Shown: positions 49,942 through 60,561 of the stretch, in pieces | How positions within the stretch are numbered: the first letter of the stretch is position 1 | Layout of the letters: each line of letters begins with the position of its first letter | Source of the DNA: Megaleporinus macrocephalus | Lineage: Eukaryota; Chordata; Actinopteri; Characiformes; Anostomidae | Length of the DNA: 64,000 nucleotides | NCBI GenBank assembly: GCA_021613375.1 | Contig: CM038711.1 | Location: forward strand, 14,098,576 to 14,162,575 | Direction: 5' to 3' | Translations under genes and position numbers: made by a program | The notes under the pieces: model-generated | Database searches by the model: none | What the model was told of the DNA's origin: nothing | What the model saw: the letters and a program-made list of their open reading frames with translations, nothing else

Positions 49942-50229
49942 GAGTAAACGTTACCATGACAACAAGCATCAGACGAGGTCAGTCGGAGTGCGACCAGCAG
50001 AAGTATGTTACCTGAGTTTTCAGTTGTTTTTTTCAGCTCATGTTTTTATTTGCTTTAAAATGATGGCAGACTCAGGAAAACATATTTCACATGTTCTTAT
50101 TAAAGAAGGGGCAAGAGGAAGACGTCACGTCCTCCAACACTGTTTTTATCCGTGTTAGCAAGAAGTCGATCTCCCATGAACTCCTCCATAATTTAGTAAA
50201 TTGGGACAGAGGGACGAATTTTACCGTTA

Positions 50230-50406
50230 TGCAGATGTGAGAAACTTCCATCTGTTTTAATTTGCTCTATAGTTCGTGTAAACCCACTGTTGTTCCTTTG
50301 CTCATGTACTGGTCTGAACAGCTTGTTTTTGCTAACTGTTTTTAAATCTTTTAAGGTTTGAATCATGAACTTTGTCTCTTCAAGACCAGTTTCTGCCTCC
50401 CGCCAT
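50230..50406 (-). pseudogene. Myb/SANT-like domain remnant
   Basis: On the minus strand an ATG at 50406 gives MAGGRNWS and then meets a stop after a frame slip. The neighbouring frame continues EETKFMIQTLKDLKTVSKNK, LFRPVHEQRNNSGFTRTIEQ and IK. A Trp in a W-S-x-E-E-T start, a hydrophobic helix and a GFTRTxEQI element in the recognition helix fit the SANT-like proteins of PIF/Harbinger-type transposons. The last part of the domain (usually an R-x-W-K-x-L segment) is lost. Confidence 0.62.
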
Positions 50407-50839
50407 GTTGAAACGTCCTCTATGACGCTACAGTACATGCGCATAATGTTTTTAAACTTTCCGATTGGGAATGTAATTAGATACAGGCGTTTACACAACT
50501 ATTATTCTTCTATTATTTACGGGATTACCAGCCTCCTTCAATCAGATAGAACTTGTAATTGGAATGACCTAAATCGGACTAGTCTATTTGGATTGAGGTG
50601 TATACATGGACGTATTCTATTCCGATTCAGCTATTAGTCGGATTATTAACGGATTTTCAGGCTGCATGTAAACGTAACCATTGACGTGAACACCCATCTT
50701 CGACCTTTATAACACAGTGAGTGGAGATAGACATGATGGATCTGCTCATCACAATTTCATTTCCAAATAAAAAATGTATGTGTAAATAAAGAAGATAGGA
50801 TTATGGCTGCGGGCGCCAGTGTTTATGGCAAGCCCTGCC

Positions 50840-51895
50840 TCTTTTCCACTTTCCCCCTCTCGCTCTTTTTCACTCCTCCACATCTCCTTCTCTCCCCCTT
50901 CATCTTTCCTCCCTTTGATCGCAAGTCATCAAGCTTCTCTCTCTCCTTCTCTACCTTCCACTTTCCCTCGCTTTTCTCCCTGCAACTTTTCTCAATTCCA
51001 CTATCTTCCACGCTCCTTCTCTTGACAAGTAATTTGCCCGGATCTTTTTCTCTTTATCTCTCTATCTTGTGCTCTTTTCCCCTCATCTTCTGTTATCTAC
51101 CCCTCATTTTTCACGTCCACATCTTTCTTCTTGTCTACTTCTATTAAAAAGTAGCCATCCTTGCTCTTCTCTGCCTTACCATTTCATTCTTCCTCCCTCT
51201 TTTCTTTCCACAAGCTCACCTTCTCACTTCTGATCTCTCTCTTTCTCTCTCTCAGCATCTCTCTCTCAAACCTCCCGTTTGTTCCACTCCCTTTCTCCGC
51301 AACTCCTCTTCTTTTATTTTTCTATTGCGTTCTCCCCTCACTCTTTCCTTACTATTCTCTTCTCTACATTCATTCGTATCTTATCCATCTTTCCGTCCTC
51401 TGGTATGGAGACTTCTCTCTCTCCCTCTGTACTCTTTCACATTCTCTTGCTTTGCCGGCACCCTTCCTCAATTATCTTCCCCATCTTTGGTTTCTTCCCT
51501 TGACAAGTCATTTGTCCTGTGCTCGTTCGCTCCTCTTCTCTCATCCTTTATCATCCCATCCCCATTTTTCATTTTCACATCTCCTTCTCTTTCTTCATCT
51601 TTCCTTCCATTGACAAGGACTCACCATGGTCCTCTCTTTGCCTTTCTACTTTCCACTCAATTCCTGTCGCACTCCTCTTCCATCTTTAGCTTCCTCTTTG
51701 TCTCCGTTCCTTAACAAGTCAACAAACTCATCACCTTCTCCCTTCCACTCTTTCTCACCTCCACATCTCTTCCCTCCCTTGACAAGTCAAGTTTTTCTCC
51801 CTCCCTCTCTGCATCTTCCCAACCTTCTCACTTTTCCTTTTCTCTTCCTTCCTGTTATTACATTCACATCTCCTCTCTTCTTTTTCCTTCCCTTA
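50840..51895. repeat. Pyrimidine-rich repeat block 3
   Basis: More than 1 kb that is mostly C and T on the plus strand. It is built of irregular units about 70-115 bp long, punctuated by variants of cccttgacaagtca at about 51022, 51498, 51611, 51709, 51778 and 51890. Between them recur cccatttttcattttcacat-type words. The long open frames here are composition artefacts. Confidence 0.78.
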
Positions 51896-51921
51896 ACAGG
51901 CAACATGGACACTACATTTAA

Positions 51922-52525
51922 CAAACGCGCTGCGAATTCCCGAACGCGCTGCGAATTCCTGAACGCGCTGCGAATTCCTGAACGCGCTGTGAATTCCTGA
52001 ACGCGCTGTGAATTCCTGAACGCGCTGCGAATTCCCGAACGCGCTGCGAATTCCCAAACGCGCTGCAAATACACGAACGCGCTGCAAATTCACAAACGCG
52101 CTGCGAATTCACAAACGCGCTGCGAATTCACGAACGCGCTGCAAATTCACAAACGCGCTGCAAATACACGAACGCGCTGCGAATTCACAAACGCGCTGCG
52201 AATTCCCAAACGCGCTGCAAATACACGAACGCGCTGCAAATTCACAAACGCGCTGCGAATTCACAAACGCGCTGCGAATTCACAAACGCGCTGCGAATTC
52301 ACGAACGCGCTGCAAATTCACAAACGCGCTGCGAATTCACGAACGCGCTGCAAATTCACAAACGTGCTGCGAATTCACGAACGCGCTGCAAATTCACAAA
52401 CGCGCTGCAAATTCACAAACGCGCTGCAAATTCACAAACGCGCTGCAAATTCACGAACGCGCTGCAAATTCACGAACGCGCTGCAAATTCCCGAACGCGC
52501 TGCAAATTCATAAACACGCTTCGTT
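51922..52525. repeat. 19-bp CpG-rich minisatellite, about 32 units
   Basis: The unit is close to acgcgctgcgaattcacaa. The first six or so units carry gaattcctga. Later units switch between gaattcacaa, aaattcacaa, aaatacacga and gaattcacga in partly repeating order. Almost every unit keeps the cgcgctgc core. A decayed single copy of the core (gcagcgcgtttgtgaa) appears in reverse orientation at about 52809. Confidence 0.96.
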
Positions 52526-52618
52526 CGTGTGCACATGAAGCTTCGAGTAATGAACCTTTTTTTAACCATCTGGAGGGAAAGCTTCAACACTTCAAGAGGC
52601 TTGATCTGACCATCACTA

Positions 52619-52683
52619 GCGTCTAATGAGAAGTAAGTCTGGATAGTTAGTAAATATAGACAAACTTACTTCTCATTAGACGC
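52619..52683. repeat. Perfect 20-bp hairpin
   Basis: gcgtctaatgagaagtaagt at 52619-52638 is the exact reverse complement of 52664-52683, with a 25-nt loop. Confidence 0.95.
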
Positions 52684-52839
52684 AACCGCGGCTCTACGTG
52701 GTTCTGTTTACATTGCGACGCTGTATATGGTCCCACGTCCCTTAAGTGTCCTCCGGAAACTAAAGGTAGTGTCCATGTTGCCGTTTTGATGAAAGTGTTT
52801 TCTGTTTGCAGCGCGTTTGTGAATCTGCAGCACGTTGAG

Positions 52840-53035
52840 TCTTCTCAGCCACCGTACTTCTCCCCTCACTTTTCCATTCTTTTTCCATTTCCACATCTCC
52901 AATTCCATTATTCTTTACCTCCTTTAATGAGGAGACATCATGCTTATCTCTCTCACTCCTTTTCTCCACTTTACACTCTTTCCTTGCTCTCCTCTGGCAC
53001 CTTCTTTCCTTCCCTTGACACCAAATCATAAAAAC
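52840..53035. repeat. Pyrimidine-rich repeat block 4
   Basis: Continues the unit pattern with cccctcacttttccattc and ttccatttccacatctcc, then cctttaatgaggagacatca, which parallels cctttaatgaagacaactca at about 49000. A poly-C run follows at 53041-53050. Confidence 0.72.
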
Positions 53036-53050
53036 CGACCCCCCCCCCCC

Positions 53051-54149
53051 CACCTCCCTCTCATGGCAGAGCTCCACAAAAGTCTGTCCCCAGAGGGCAT
53101 ACCTGCCATTTTTACTACCACTCCTACTCCCATCCCGCACCCATCCGCCCCCCTCCCCCCACCAGACATAACATTGCAGACTCCCTCCACACAGACTGAC
53201 AGTGCTGAATTCAGCACCACATCATCCTGCCTTCAGGAACTTCCAGAGACTCCAGCTGCTCACTGCTGCTATTTCTGCTGCCATCAATGAAAGCAAAGAA
53301 CATACAGAACCTACAGGTGAACCCCTCTACTGCGTGGAAAAAAGGGTGCGTGTGGCACTTCGAGCCTCGCATTTACAAAGTTCCGAACATGGAACTACAG
53401 GAAATCCGGTGGCGCATCCCAACAAACTGTCACAACGCATCACATCCTCGTCACACTGACTCACTCAGAGTCTGAGATGTTCTTCTGTTTCTCCTACTGT
53501 TAACACATCCACGTGAGGTATACAGTCTTAAACAATATATTGGTGGGTTATCTCCTTTAACTCCTTTAATACCTAAGCTAAGCTTGTCTCAGTTATTACA
53601 TAATTGGGCTAATCGTAATTATTTAAAGTTGCCTTACAGAACATGTTTATGTTAAAATTGAAAGAAAAGTAACAATACTGACTCAGGAGTAATCCTGTAC
53701 TAATCCAAAACACACAGTAAAGCCTGAAATAGTCATTTAAGTCAGGGCAAAATTCTTATGTATTCATGTCACGCACACTATAAGCAGACCTGGCTCAATG
53801 GAACCACATTTATTTGCAATTAAAGGTAGATTAACTGAGCTTGTGACTAATTTCATGAGTTCTGCTCTGATTGGCTGATTTACAGCCAGACCTCCATGAT
53901 GATCACACAGAAGCGAAATGTTAAAACTGACACAGGCAGGAAAATGTAATGAACCTTCATGTTATAAGATGGGCTATCGGACTACTTCGTTACTTGAGGC
54001 TTGCTAGTAGATAACGTTAACCTTCACTAAACCTATACTACCTGTTAGTAACCTGTTACTATGAAATCTTTAGTTTAAGATGATCTCATCAACCATCAAA
54101 CAGAGGATAAAATCATACCTTATGCTGGCCTTACACCAAGAGATTTAAC
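53051..54149. other. No recognised feature
   Basis: Unassigned; the overlapping frames at 53202-53475 carry no motif. Confidence 0.35.
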
Positions 54150-54213
54150 TTTCTAGCGTTCCAATAAAATCAACTCTTTTTAATATTATCATAAGTCTTA
54201 AGTCTTGGCTCAT
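54150..54213. repeat. Dispersed repeat shared with 12497-12562
   Basis: Near-identical 62-bp segment ending cttaagtcttggctcat; family unassigned. Confidence 0.7.
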
Positions 54214-54232
54214 TTTTTGCAACAGTCTAGAT

Positions 54233-54450
54233 CAGGGGTATATGATTAGAATTCAGTAAGGTCCAATAAGAAGAAATTTTCTCAGGCCAAGGTCCAGACC
54301 ATCATAACTCCTAACGTGTTATGATTCAGTGCCATATCCTGTATACTGAAGTAGTCTAGTAGCTCTATCAGCATTCTATGTCATCAGCTACTGAAAGACA
54401 AAAGAAATTACAAATACCGTTCAATATATTTTAATAATGTTTATTGTTAT
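54233..54450 (+). mobile_element. hAT fragment (family of 59726), left end
   Basis: It starts caggggtatatgattagaat and follows 59726-59925 (ttcagtaaggtcca, gtgccatatcctgtatactg). The preceding bases, gtctagat, resemble the target site of the 59726 copy. The right part is lost. Confidence 0.8.
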
Positions 54451-54552
54451 AATTGCTTAACTAGAACTAGACACACGTAACCGTCTCATTAAAAACGTCA
54501 CTGTTCGCTCTGAGTTATTCATTTTCACTTACTTGGCCGAACAGTTCCAAAA

Positions 54553-54991
54553 GTTCTTGGGGTCCTTCACCGATATATTTGTCTATCTCTAGTTCTGATA
54601 TGAGTTTCTTGGGGCCCTTCACATGTGGCAGCAGTATGTTTCATCGCACCAATAACACTGGGCTGCCCGCATACATGCCTGACTTTAAATCGGCTTTCCC
54701 AAACACTGATATCTGCCGATGCCAATATATATATATAAAAAAGGGAAATATCGGCCCGATATATCGGCCAACCAATATATTTGTCTATCTCTAGTTCTGA
54801 TATGAGTTTCTTGGGGTCCTTCACATGTGGCAGCAGCACGTTTCATCGCACCAATAACACTGGGCTGTCCGCAGATGTTCCTGACTTTAAATAATTTTTT
54901 CTGAACACTGATATCGGCCGATGCCGATATATTAAAAATGGCAAATATCGACCCGATATATCAGCCAACCAATATATTTATCTATCTCTAG
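54553..54991. repeat. Tandem duplication of a hAT-like segment
   Basis: Units 54593-54794 (202 bp) and 54795-54991 (197 bp) both begin ttctgatatgagtttcttgg and end ttgtctatctctag-like. A strongly shortened third unit is at 54553-54592. Each full unit holds atatcggccgatg-type words typical of hAT subterminal sequence. Confidence 0.88.
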
Positions 54992-55969
54992 TTCTGATAT
55001 GAGAAATAGCCCGTCAAAAGTAGAAGCCCAGCGCCGAGAGCAAAGTGGAGGCCTAAACTTCACTTTCTGCCTTTAAAGGAATGTAAGCCGCAGCCTGAGA
55101 GTGATTTATCTGCCATCGCATCAGTGAAGTCACTTTCACAGCTACATACCATAAACTGTAGAGTGTTACACAGTGACCACCAGTCTGACTCACTCTGAGA
55201 ATGGCAGCGAGGGGCACGCTTCCTATTCCTCACACATTGTTCCAAACACAAAAGCATCCACACACACACAGACTGTCATTTGCCTTCTGACTTCCCAGCC
55301 TTGGAAAGCACAGCACAGCACAAAAAAAAAAACCTAACAAGTAAACGGCCACTGTGAGGGGGCTGCTGTGCATCTGAGAACGATTGTGTCGACATGTTCT
55401 GGGGACACGGTTTAAAAGGTCACAGCTATACTCATTGTCATTTCTCTATATCTGTTCCTCTCTGCTTTCCTTCTCCTCTGTACAGAAGGGGACGGTCACC
55501 ACCTTTTTTCTTGCCTTTCATATCATGTTTTTGCTTGAGCCATAATTCATATTCATAACCGCCATTCTCAAGCCCCTCTTCATCCCTTAAACTGACTGTT
55601 TTGGTTAGCGCGTCTTTAAGACTGATATATGTAAATGTCCTCTGTTCCTATTAGCTACGCTGCATTGTGCGTCATTCAGAAAGCAATCCAGGCCAAAATG
55701 AACGGAACAATCTGTTACGTACGGGCTGAAAGCCTCAGGGAGTTCATAAAACTAAAATTAAAAATAAATTAAAAGCTCAGTCACTAGAATGTCTGGATCC
55801 TTTGGAAGGCCACAATAATACATTTGCTTGAGCCAGAACGTTTTTTCCCCCCACATGTTCCACTCCAATAACTCTGCGGCAAAGTACTTCCCGCAATATC
55901 ACTGCCCGTAATAACACCTTGTCATTTTAAAGTGAACAGGTGGGCTAAACTGCAGGTTGAACGTGCAGG
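54992..55969. other. No recognised feature
   Basis: Unassigned sequence. Confidence 0.35.
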
Positions 55970-56450
55970 CAACTCGACATTAAAACTATGGCTCAGCTAA
56001 AAAATAATGTTGGCCAAAGGGACGACCAATAGATGTTCAGTTTTCCTGGTCCATTCCTCCCTATTCTTCAACTGGTTGAGTTTCTACTCAAATTAAAAAG
56101 GGTGGCAGGCTATTAACAAAAAAATGCACGGTCACTCCACCTTCCTCTTCACTCCTTACCAGACAAGAAGTAACACTGAGTTCAGCAGTAGTTCTCCAGT
56201 GGTGGAAGGCAACATTGTTAACCCTTATTTTGCTTATCGGCGCGGTCCAATGGCAACTTTACAGGAGAGACCAAAAACAGTCTTCACTTTCAATGGAAGT
56301 CAATGGAACCAGAATTATTTCCAAGCTATTTTTGAGCATTCTATTGGTCAATTCATCATTAAATTTCTCGTTATATTAGTTTGCTGCCAAATGTGGATTT
56401 TTGCTGAGAGCAGGCAATGATTCCTGTCATTGGCTATCTGTCCTCAAGTC
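55970..56450. repeat. Probable interspersed repeat; its 3' part recurs at 59507-59570
   Basis: The last 60 bp (aaatgtggatttttgctgag onward) match 59507-59570 at most positions. Upstream, cttcactttcaatggaagtc followed by aatggaacc is wording I associate with a common fish repeat. The open frame at 56124-56420 is probably part of it and not a host gene. Confidence 0.5.
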
Positions 56451-56917
56451 TTTCAACAATACTGAATCGAGGTTAGACTATACCGCGAGGTCAGAGCTAC
56501 ATCCACTCAGTTTGTACTAATTCAACTCAAGGCTACAGTGACTTACTATGGAAGCAGCTAGCTTGCTACCTTTAGTAGATATCTGTGATGTCTTGGACAT
56601 ACTGCCAAAACTGTTATTTCTTCAGATTCTGTTGATAATTTGAGTTAATGCTGAAACATTTTAAACCAACAATCTTCCAAATCACTCTATTTAGTATACT
56701 ATACTGCTTGACCATCATGGTTGGTCTACTCATTTTTTTGTTGTTTAATGAAATTTAAAGCAAATAGAAAGTTATACCGGCTAGTTTCAACAGTTATCTC
56801 ATTGCGTGCAATTGGTATTTGCCACAATGACAATCACAACAAGGGACTTCACAACAAACTGTATTACAATGTATTGCACTAAATTGTCTATAATAGCATG
56901 CTATTGATTGGGATAGA

Positions 56918-57163
56918 GGGATAGAAGATTCCCACTCCGGGCCATTCTGAGTTTGTATATTCTCCCCGTGCTCCCCATGCATGTTAGGTTAATTGGTCAC
57001 TCTAAATTGCCTGTAAGTGTGAGTGTGTGCGTGAGTGAATGTTGGCCATGTGATGGACTGGCGAACTGTCCATGGTGTACCCTGTGTTCGCCCGCTAGAT
57101 TGGCTCCAGCCCTACATGACCCCGACTAGCGGGATAAAGCGGAAGATAATGGATGGATGGCTT
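56918..57163 (-). mobile_element. Short retroposon, same family as 8067-8395
   Basis: Reverse-oriented copy with ccatccatccattatcttcc at its start and ttggtcactctaaattgcc inside. An 11-bp direct repeat, attgggataga, lies at 56907-56917 and 57164-57174. Confidence 0.83.
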
Positions 57164-57174
57164 ATTGGGATAGA

Positions 57175-57829
57175 TAGAAGCTAGATTATTAGAGTACTGG
57201 ACTGGAACATTATGAGGCACAGCTTTTGTTTCCATTACTGTACTGAATGCTGAATGCTCTAATGAACTGAATATGGAAACATTAACATATTAACATAAGA
57301 CACATTTCCAGCAATTCCTTATACACCACAGTACACCATCGAAGTCCACATTGTGCATCAGTACATGCATTATATTTACACGACATCAAACTCCTCAAAA
57401 CTTTCACAAGGCAAGGAAATGTTTTTTCTATGCTATGTGCCCTTTAACACCAACCTCACTCTGTGCAAACTTGCTTGTACACTCACAGGAGAAGCGTAAG
57501 ACAACGCTTTCACCCTGTGTGCTGCTATTATGGCGCAGGTTATGCATTGGCTTGGCTGTGGTGAGTAATTTGCACAGCGGGGTCTCTCTATATCGCATGT
57601 AATTGTGTGGCACTGCTGAAGGCTCGCTATAATCACAGGTTTGGTGTGGCGTCACGCCTCTCTATGGCCTGCAGCGATCGCCTCATGCCACAGAACTGCA
57701 GGATCTACCTGAACCCACATTCACAGCTCAGCACACAAAAGCCTGGGGGTACAGACGGACGGGGGGAAGGAGGCGGGGGAAGGGGGGGCGCTTAAGTGTG
57801 TTTGCATAGGTGTGGGTGAGTGAGAGAAA
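57175..57829. other. No recognised feature
   Basis: Unassigned; a G-rich run near 57755-57790 leads into the purine tract. Confidence 0.35.
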
Positions 57830-57888
57830 CGAATACCAAAAGAAAAAGGAGCGATAATAACAGACAGACAAAGAAAAAGAGAGAAAAA

Positions 57889-57944
<56 letters not shown>

Positions 57945-58612
57945 GCAGATATTTAGAGACAGGTAAAGAAAGAAAAAGGAAACAAGGAGAAAAAGAAAGA
58001 ATGAATGAAAAAAGAAAAAAAAGGGATTTAGAGACAGAAAAAAGATGAGAGTAAGAGAGAATAAGAAAGAAGCAGACATCTAAAGAGAGAGGGGGCAGGA
58101 AAGAAAGACAGATTGAGAGAAGGAAAAAAGAAAGAAATACAGAAAAGGTAGCTATAAAGAGAAAAAACAGAAAGGGAGACAGTGAAAGAAAGAGTGAGAC
58201 AGAGTGTGTGAGAAAAAAGGATAAAACTAAGACAAAAAAGAGAGAAGAAGAGAAAATGTGAAAGACGGAAGATTAAAAAAGGAGGAACAGGTATATAGAG
58301 ACAGGTAGGGAGAGAGAGAAAAAGAGAGGGGGTGGGAGAGAGTGTGTGTGAGAAAGAGGGGGGTAAAAAAGAGGGAGAGTGGGTGAGAGGGAGAGAGGAG
58401 GGTGAGTGGGGTGAGCGAGAGACAGAGAGGGGTGAAAGAGAGAGATACACAAAGAGTGGGGGTAAGAGAGAGAGAGAGAGAAAATGTGAGGGGGTGAAAG
58501 AGAGAGAGAATGGGGGAGCAGGTGAGAGAGAGAGAGAGATAGGAAAAGATAGGGTAAGAGAGAGAGCAAGAGAGGGGTGAGGGAGAGAGAGCGAGAGAGT
58601 GAGATTTAGTTT
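57830..58612. repeat. Polypurine tract with (GAAA)n core
   Basis: About 780 bp almost purely A and G on the plus strand, with GAAA repeats at about 57888-57943 and GAGA repeats towards the right. The word tagagacaggta recurs near 57953 and 58296. Open frames on either strand here are low-complexity artefacts. Confidence 0.93.
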
Positions 58613-59506
58613 GCATGCGTACGCCGGGGTGATCTGAGGGTTATCTCCAGGGAGACCACATTCTGAAACATATTCCCCCAGCCAGACACTTACCTTCAAC
58701 AAAACATCCCACCTTCTCTGGCTCGTCTCCTGCAAACCACACACCAGCCCAGGAAACATCACCTTCACACTTTTCTTATAAGGTACTCAACGGCTAGTTA
58801 CTGCTCATCCCCGGCCTCATCTCTGACACCCACATCACTGACTTCATTTCACAACACTGTAATTCTGTAGGCGCTGCATTAAGATTTCATATGGAGGGCT
58901 GTAATAAACCATATGTCTAACTGCTGAGAGCTTCTTCTAATTGAACTATTACTGTGTGTCACAGCACTTCGTTGGCCTTGCACTTTTAAAGTAAGTGATT
59001 CGACTTTCTCTAAGTGTTTCAACCTTTGTGTTATCAGAAGATAGGCCTTGAAAAATGCCACTCTACCTCGGACTGCATTCATGCACTCACTCATTCGAGC
59101 ATACAAAGAACCAGTCAGAGTTTAGACACCATGTTCCCCTCCAGAGAGACACTAACATTCAACAGTACTTAAAGCTTTCATCTTTAAGAGAGAGGATAAA
59201 TTCAAGCTCCAATTTTGGAAATGTAATGTTATACTAAACTCTGACTGTGAGAAGACATCTCAACACTAGAGCGCTGAAACTGGACATCTGAGACGCGGAG
59301 GACGGTTTACTGGAAGGTTTTCTTTACACTACAATGACTATTTAGATTTAGATTTCAAGTGAGGTCAGATTATAGTCACGTCAATCTTCGTAATGCTGCA
59401 CATGTTATTAAACCACAGCACTGACAGAAGTGGAAATGACCTGCTCAACAGACTGCTAACAAGCTATAGGCTGTAGTATTACTATTCAGAGACAGGCTTC
59501 AAGCGT
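58613..59506. other. No firm feature; possible 36-bp minor exon at 58694-58729
   Basis: On the minus strand a 36-bp segment is preceded by tgtggtttgcag and followed by gtaagtgtc. It is described as a hypothesis in the findings. Nothing else is recognised. Confidence 0.3.
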
Positions 59507-59570
59507 AAATATGGATTCTTGCCAAGAGTGGGCAATAGTTCCTTTCATTAGCTACCTTGTCCTTAAGTGA
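59507..59570. repeat. Second copy of the repeat at 56390-56450
   Basis: Matches aaatatggattcttgccaag onward to the end of the 55970-56450 repeat; family unassigned. Confidence 0.6.
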
Positions 59571-59725
59571 GCTAACTGGGAGTAGGATCTTCAACATGTT
59601 ATAGAGTGGGGGGTAAGAGAGAGATCTACATTCTCACATGTTGGATTAGTTAAATTCACTGCTGGGTTGGGGCTAGCTGGTCGGCATGCGGCCGAGTCAT
59701 ATTATTATGATGCTATTATCTAGAG

Positions 59726-60499
59726 CAGGGGTATTTAATTAGAGTTCAGTAAGGTCCAGTTAGAGGAGATTTCCTCAAGCCAGGGTCCGGGCGGTCATCA
59801 TTTCTAACTGTTATGATTTAGTGCCATATCCTGTATACTGAAGCATCATGTACAATCAGCAACTGAAAGACAAACTTATTACAAATACTGTTCAGTATAT
59901 TTCAGTAAATTTACTGTTTGAATGCTGAACTAAATTAATTATTTATGAAGCTCAAGATACATGTTTTTTTCTTCACTTCAAGTAAAAACAAGGGCTACAT
60001 TTAAAAAACAAAATGCTTTTAGTCTTAAAGTGTTCATTTATAGAGAAAGTAAATAAAACGTGCATCTTCTTGTTAACTCAGCTTCACAGATTGATATGTT
60101 GGTTGTACAGAGCGGTAAATCTCCAAAACTAGACAAGCAAGTACATTCCATAACTGTTCCTGGTTAAACAGTCAGATTTCTGTTTTTAGAGCTCGTTATT
60201 CTTTCTGACTCGCTTTAGTCTCCGGCTGCTGCTTCTCACTTTGTACCTCGCCTGTGTGCGTGCGCCGCACACTCCAACGTGCACAGATCTGATTGGCTGA
60301 GGTGCATCTTTGGTGATCTTACAGCGCACGTGATTGGTCTGCCGTAAAGCCGGTATACCGTAATAACAAGAACAGCTCCGCCGCTTAAAATGAACACAGT
60401 CAAAATCAAATCATTCTCAATAGTTTATCGGTTTGGGTCCGCATTGGACAACGTCTGGGTCCGGATCCGGATCATGGACCGCCTATTAATGACCCCTGA
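59726..60499 (+). mobile_element. Non-autonomous hAT element with perfect target duplication
   Basis: A 774-bp element starting caggggtatttaattagag and ending, read in reverse, caggggtcattaatagg. A perfect 8-bp direct repeat, atctagag, lies at 59718-59725 and 60500-60507. No transposase is seen. Related copies are at 54233-54450 and, in reverse with an inner minisatellite, 43324-44395. Confidence 0.93.
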
Positions 60500-60561
60500 T
60501 CTAGAGTATGGACAGCAGCTAGATGGCCTGTGAGACTCAACAAGGTTCTAGTAGGTTGTCA

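Larger units (their letters stand above)
49273..50680 (-). mobile_element. DNA transposon with gtttacatgcag ends and a SANT-like ORF
   Basis: The left end tggctatgtttacatgcag and the right end, read in reverse, tggttacgtttacatgcag form a 21-bp inverted repeat with two or three mismatches. Subterminal blocks on both sides share gattatt and cggatt words. It is 1,408 bp. Inside are a nested hAT fragment and a SANT-like coding remnant, so it may be a PIF/Harbinger relative; no DDE transposase is present. Confidence 0.75.
51899..52782. repeat. Unit bounded by a 17-bp perfect inverted repeat
   Basis: ggcaacatggacactac at 51899-51915 is the exact reverse complement of 52766-52782. The two arms enclose the 19-bp minisatellite and a 20-bp hairpin. 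It could be a small DNA element whose interior expanded, or an inverted duplication. Confidence 0.65.

Noticed and set aside
50803..51714. Several long overlapping open frames, plus strand
   Set aside because: Pyrimidine-rich repeats suppress stop codons; three frames are open over the same DNA with no motif.
51626..52112. Frames reading through the 19-bp minisatellite on both strands
   Set aside because: A stop-free 19-bp unit cycles through all frames and gives repeated peptides without being a gene.
51922..52525. CRISPR-like array
   Set aside because: Units of 19 bp abut directly with no spacers; it is a minisatellite.
58028..58768. 246-codon open frame, minus strand
   Set aside because: It is the complement of the polypurine tract; the peptide is almost only Ser, Leu, Phe and Pro, as expected from low complexity.
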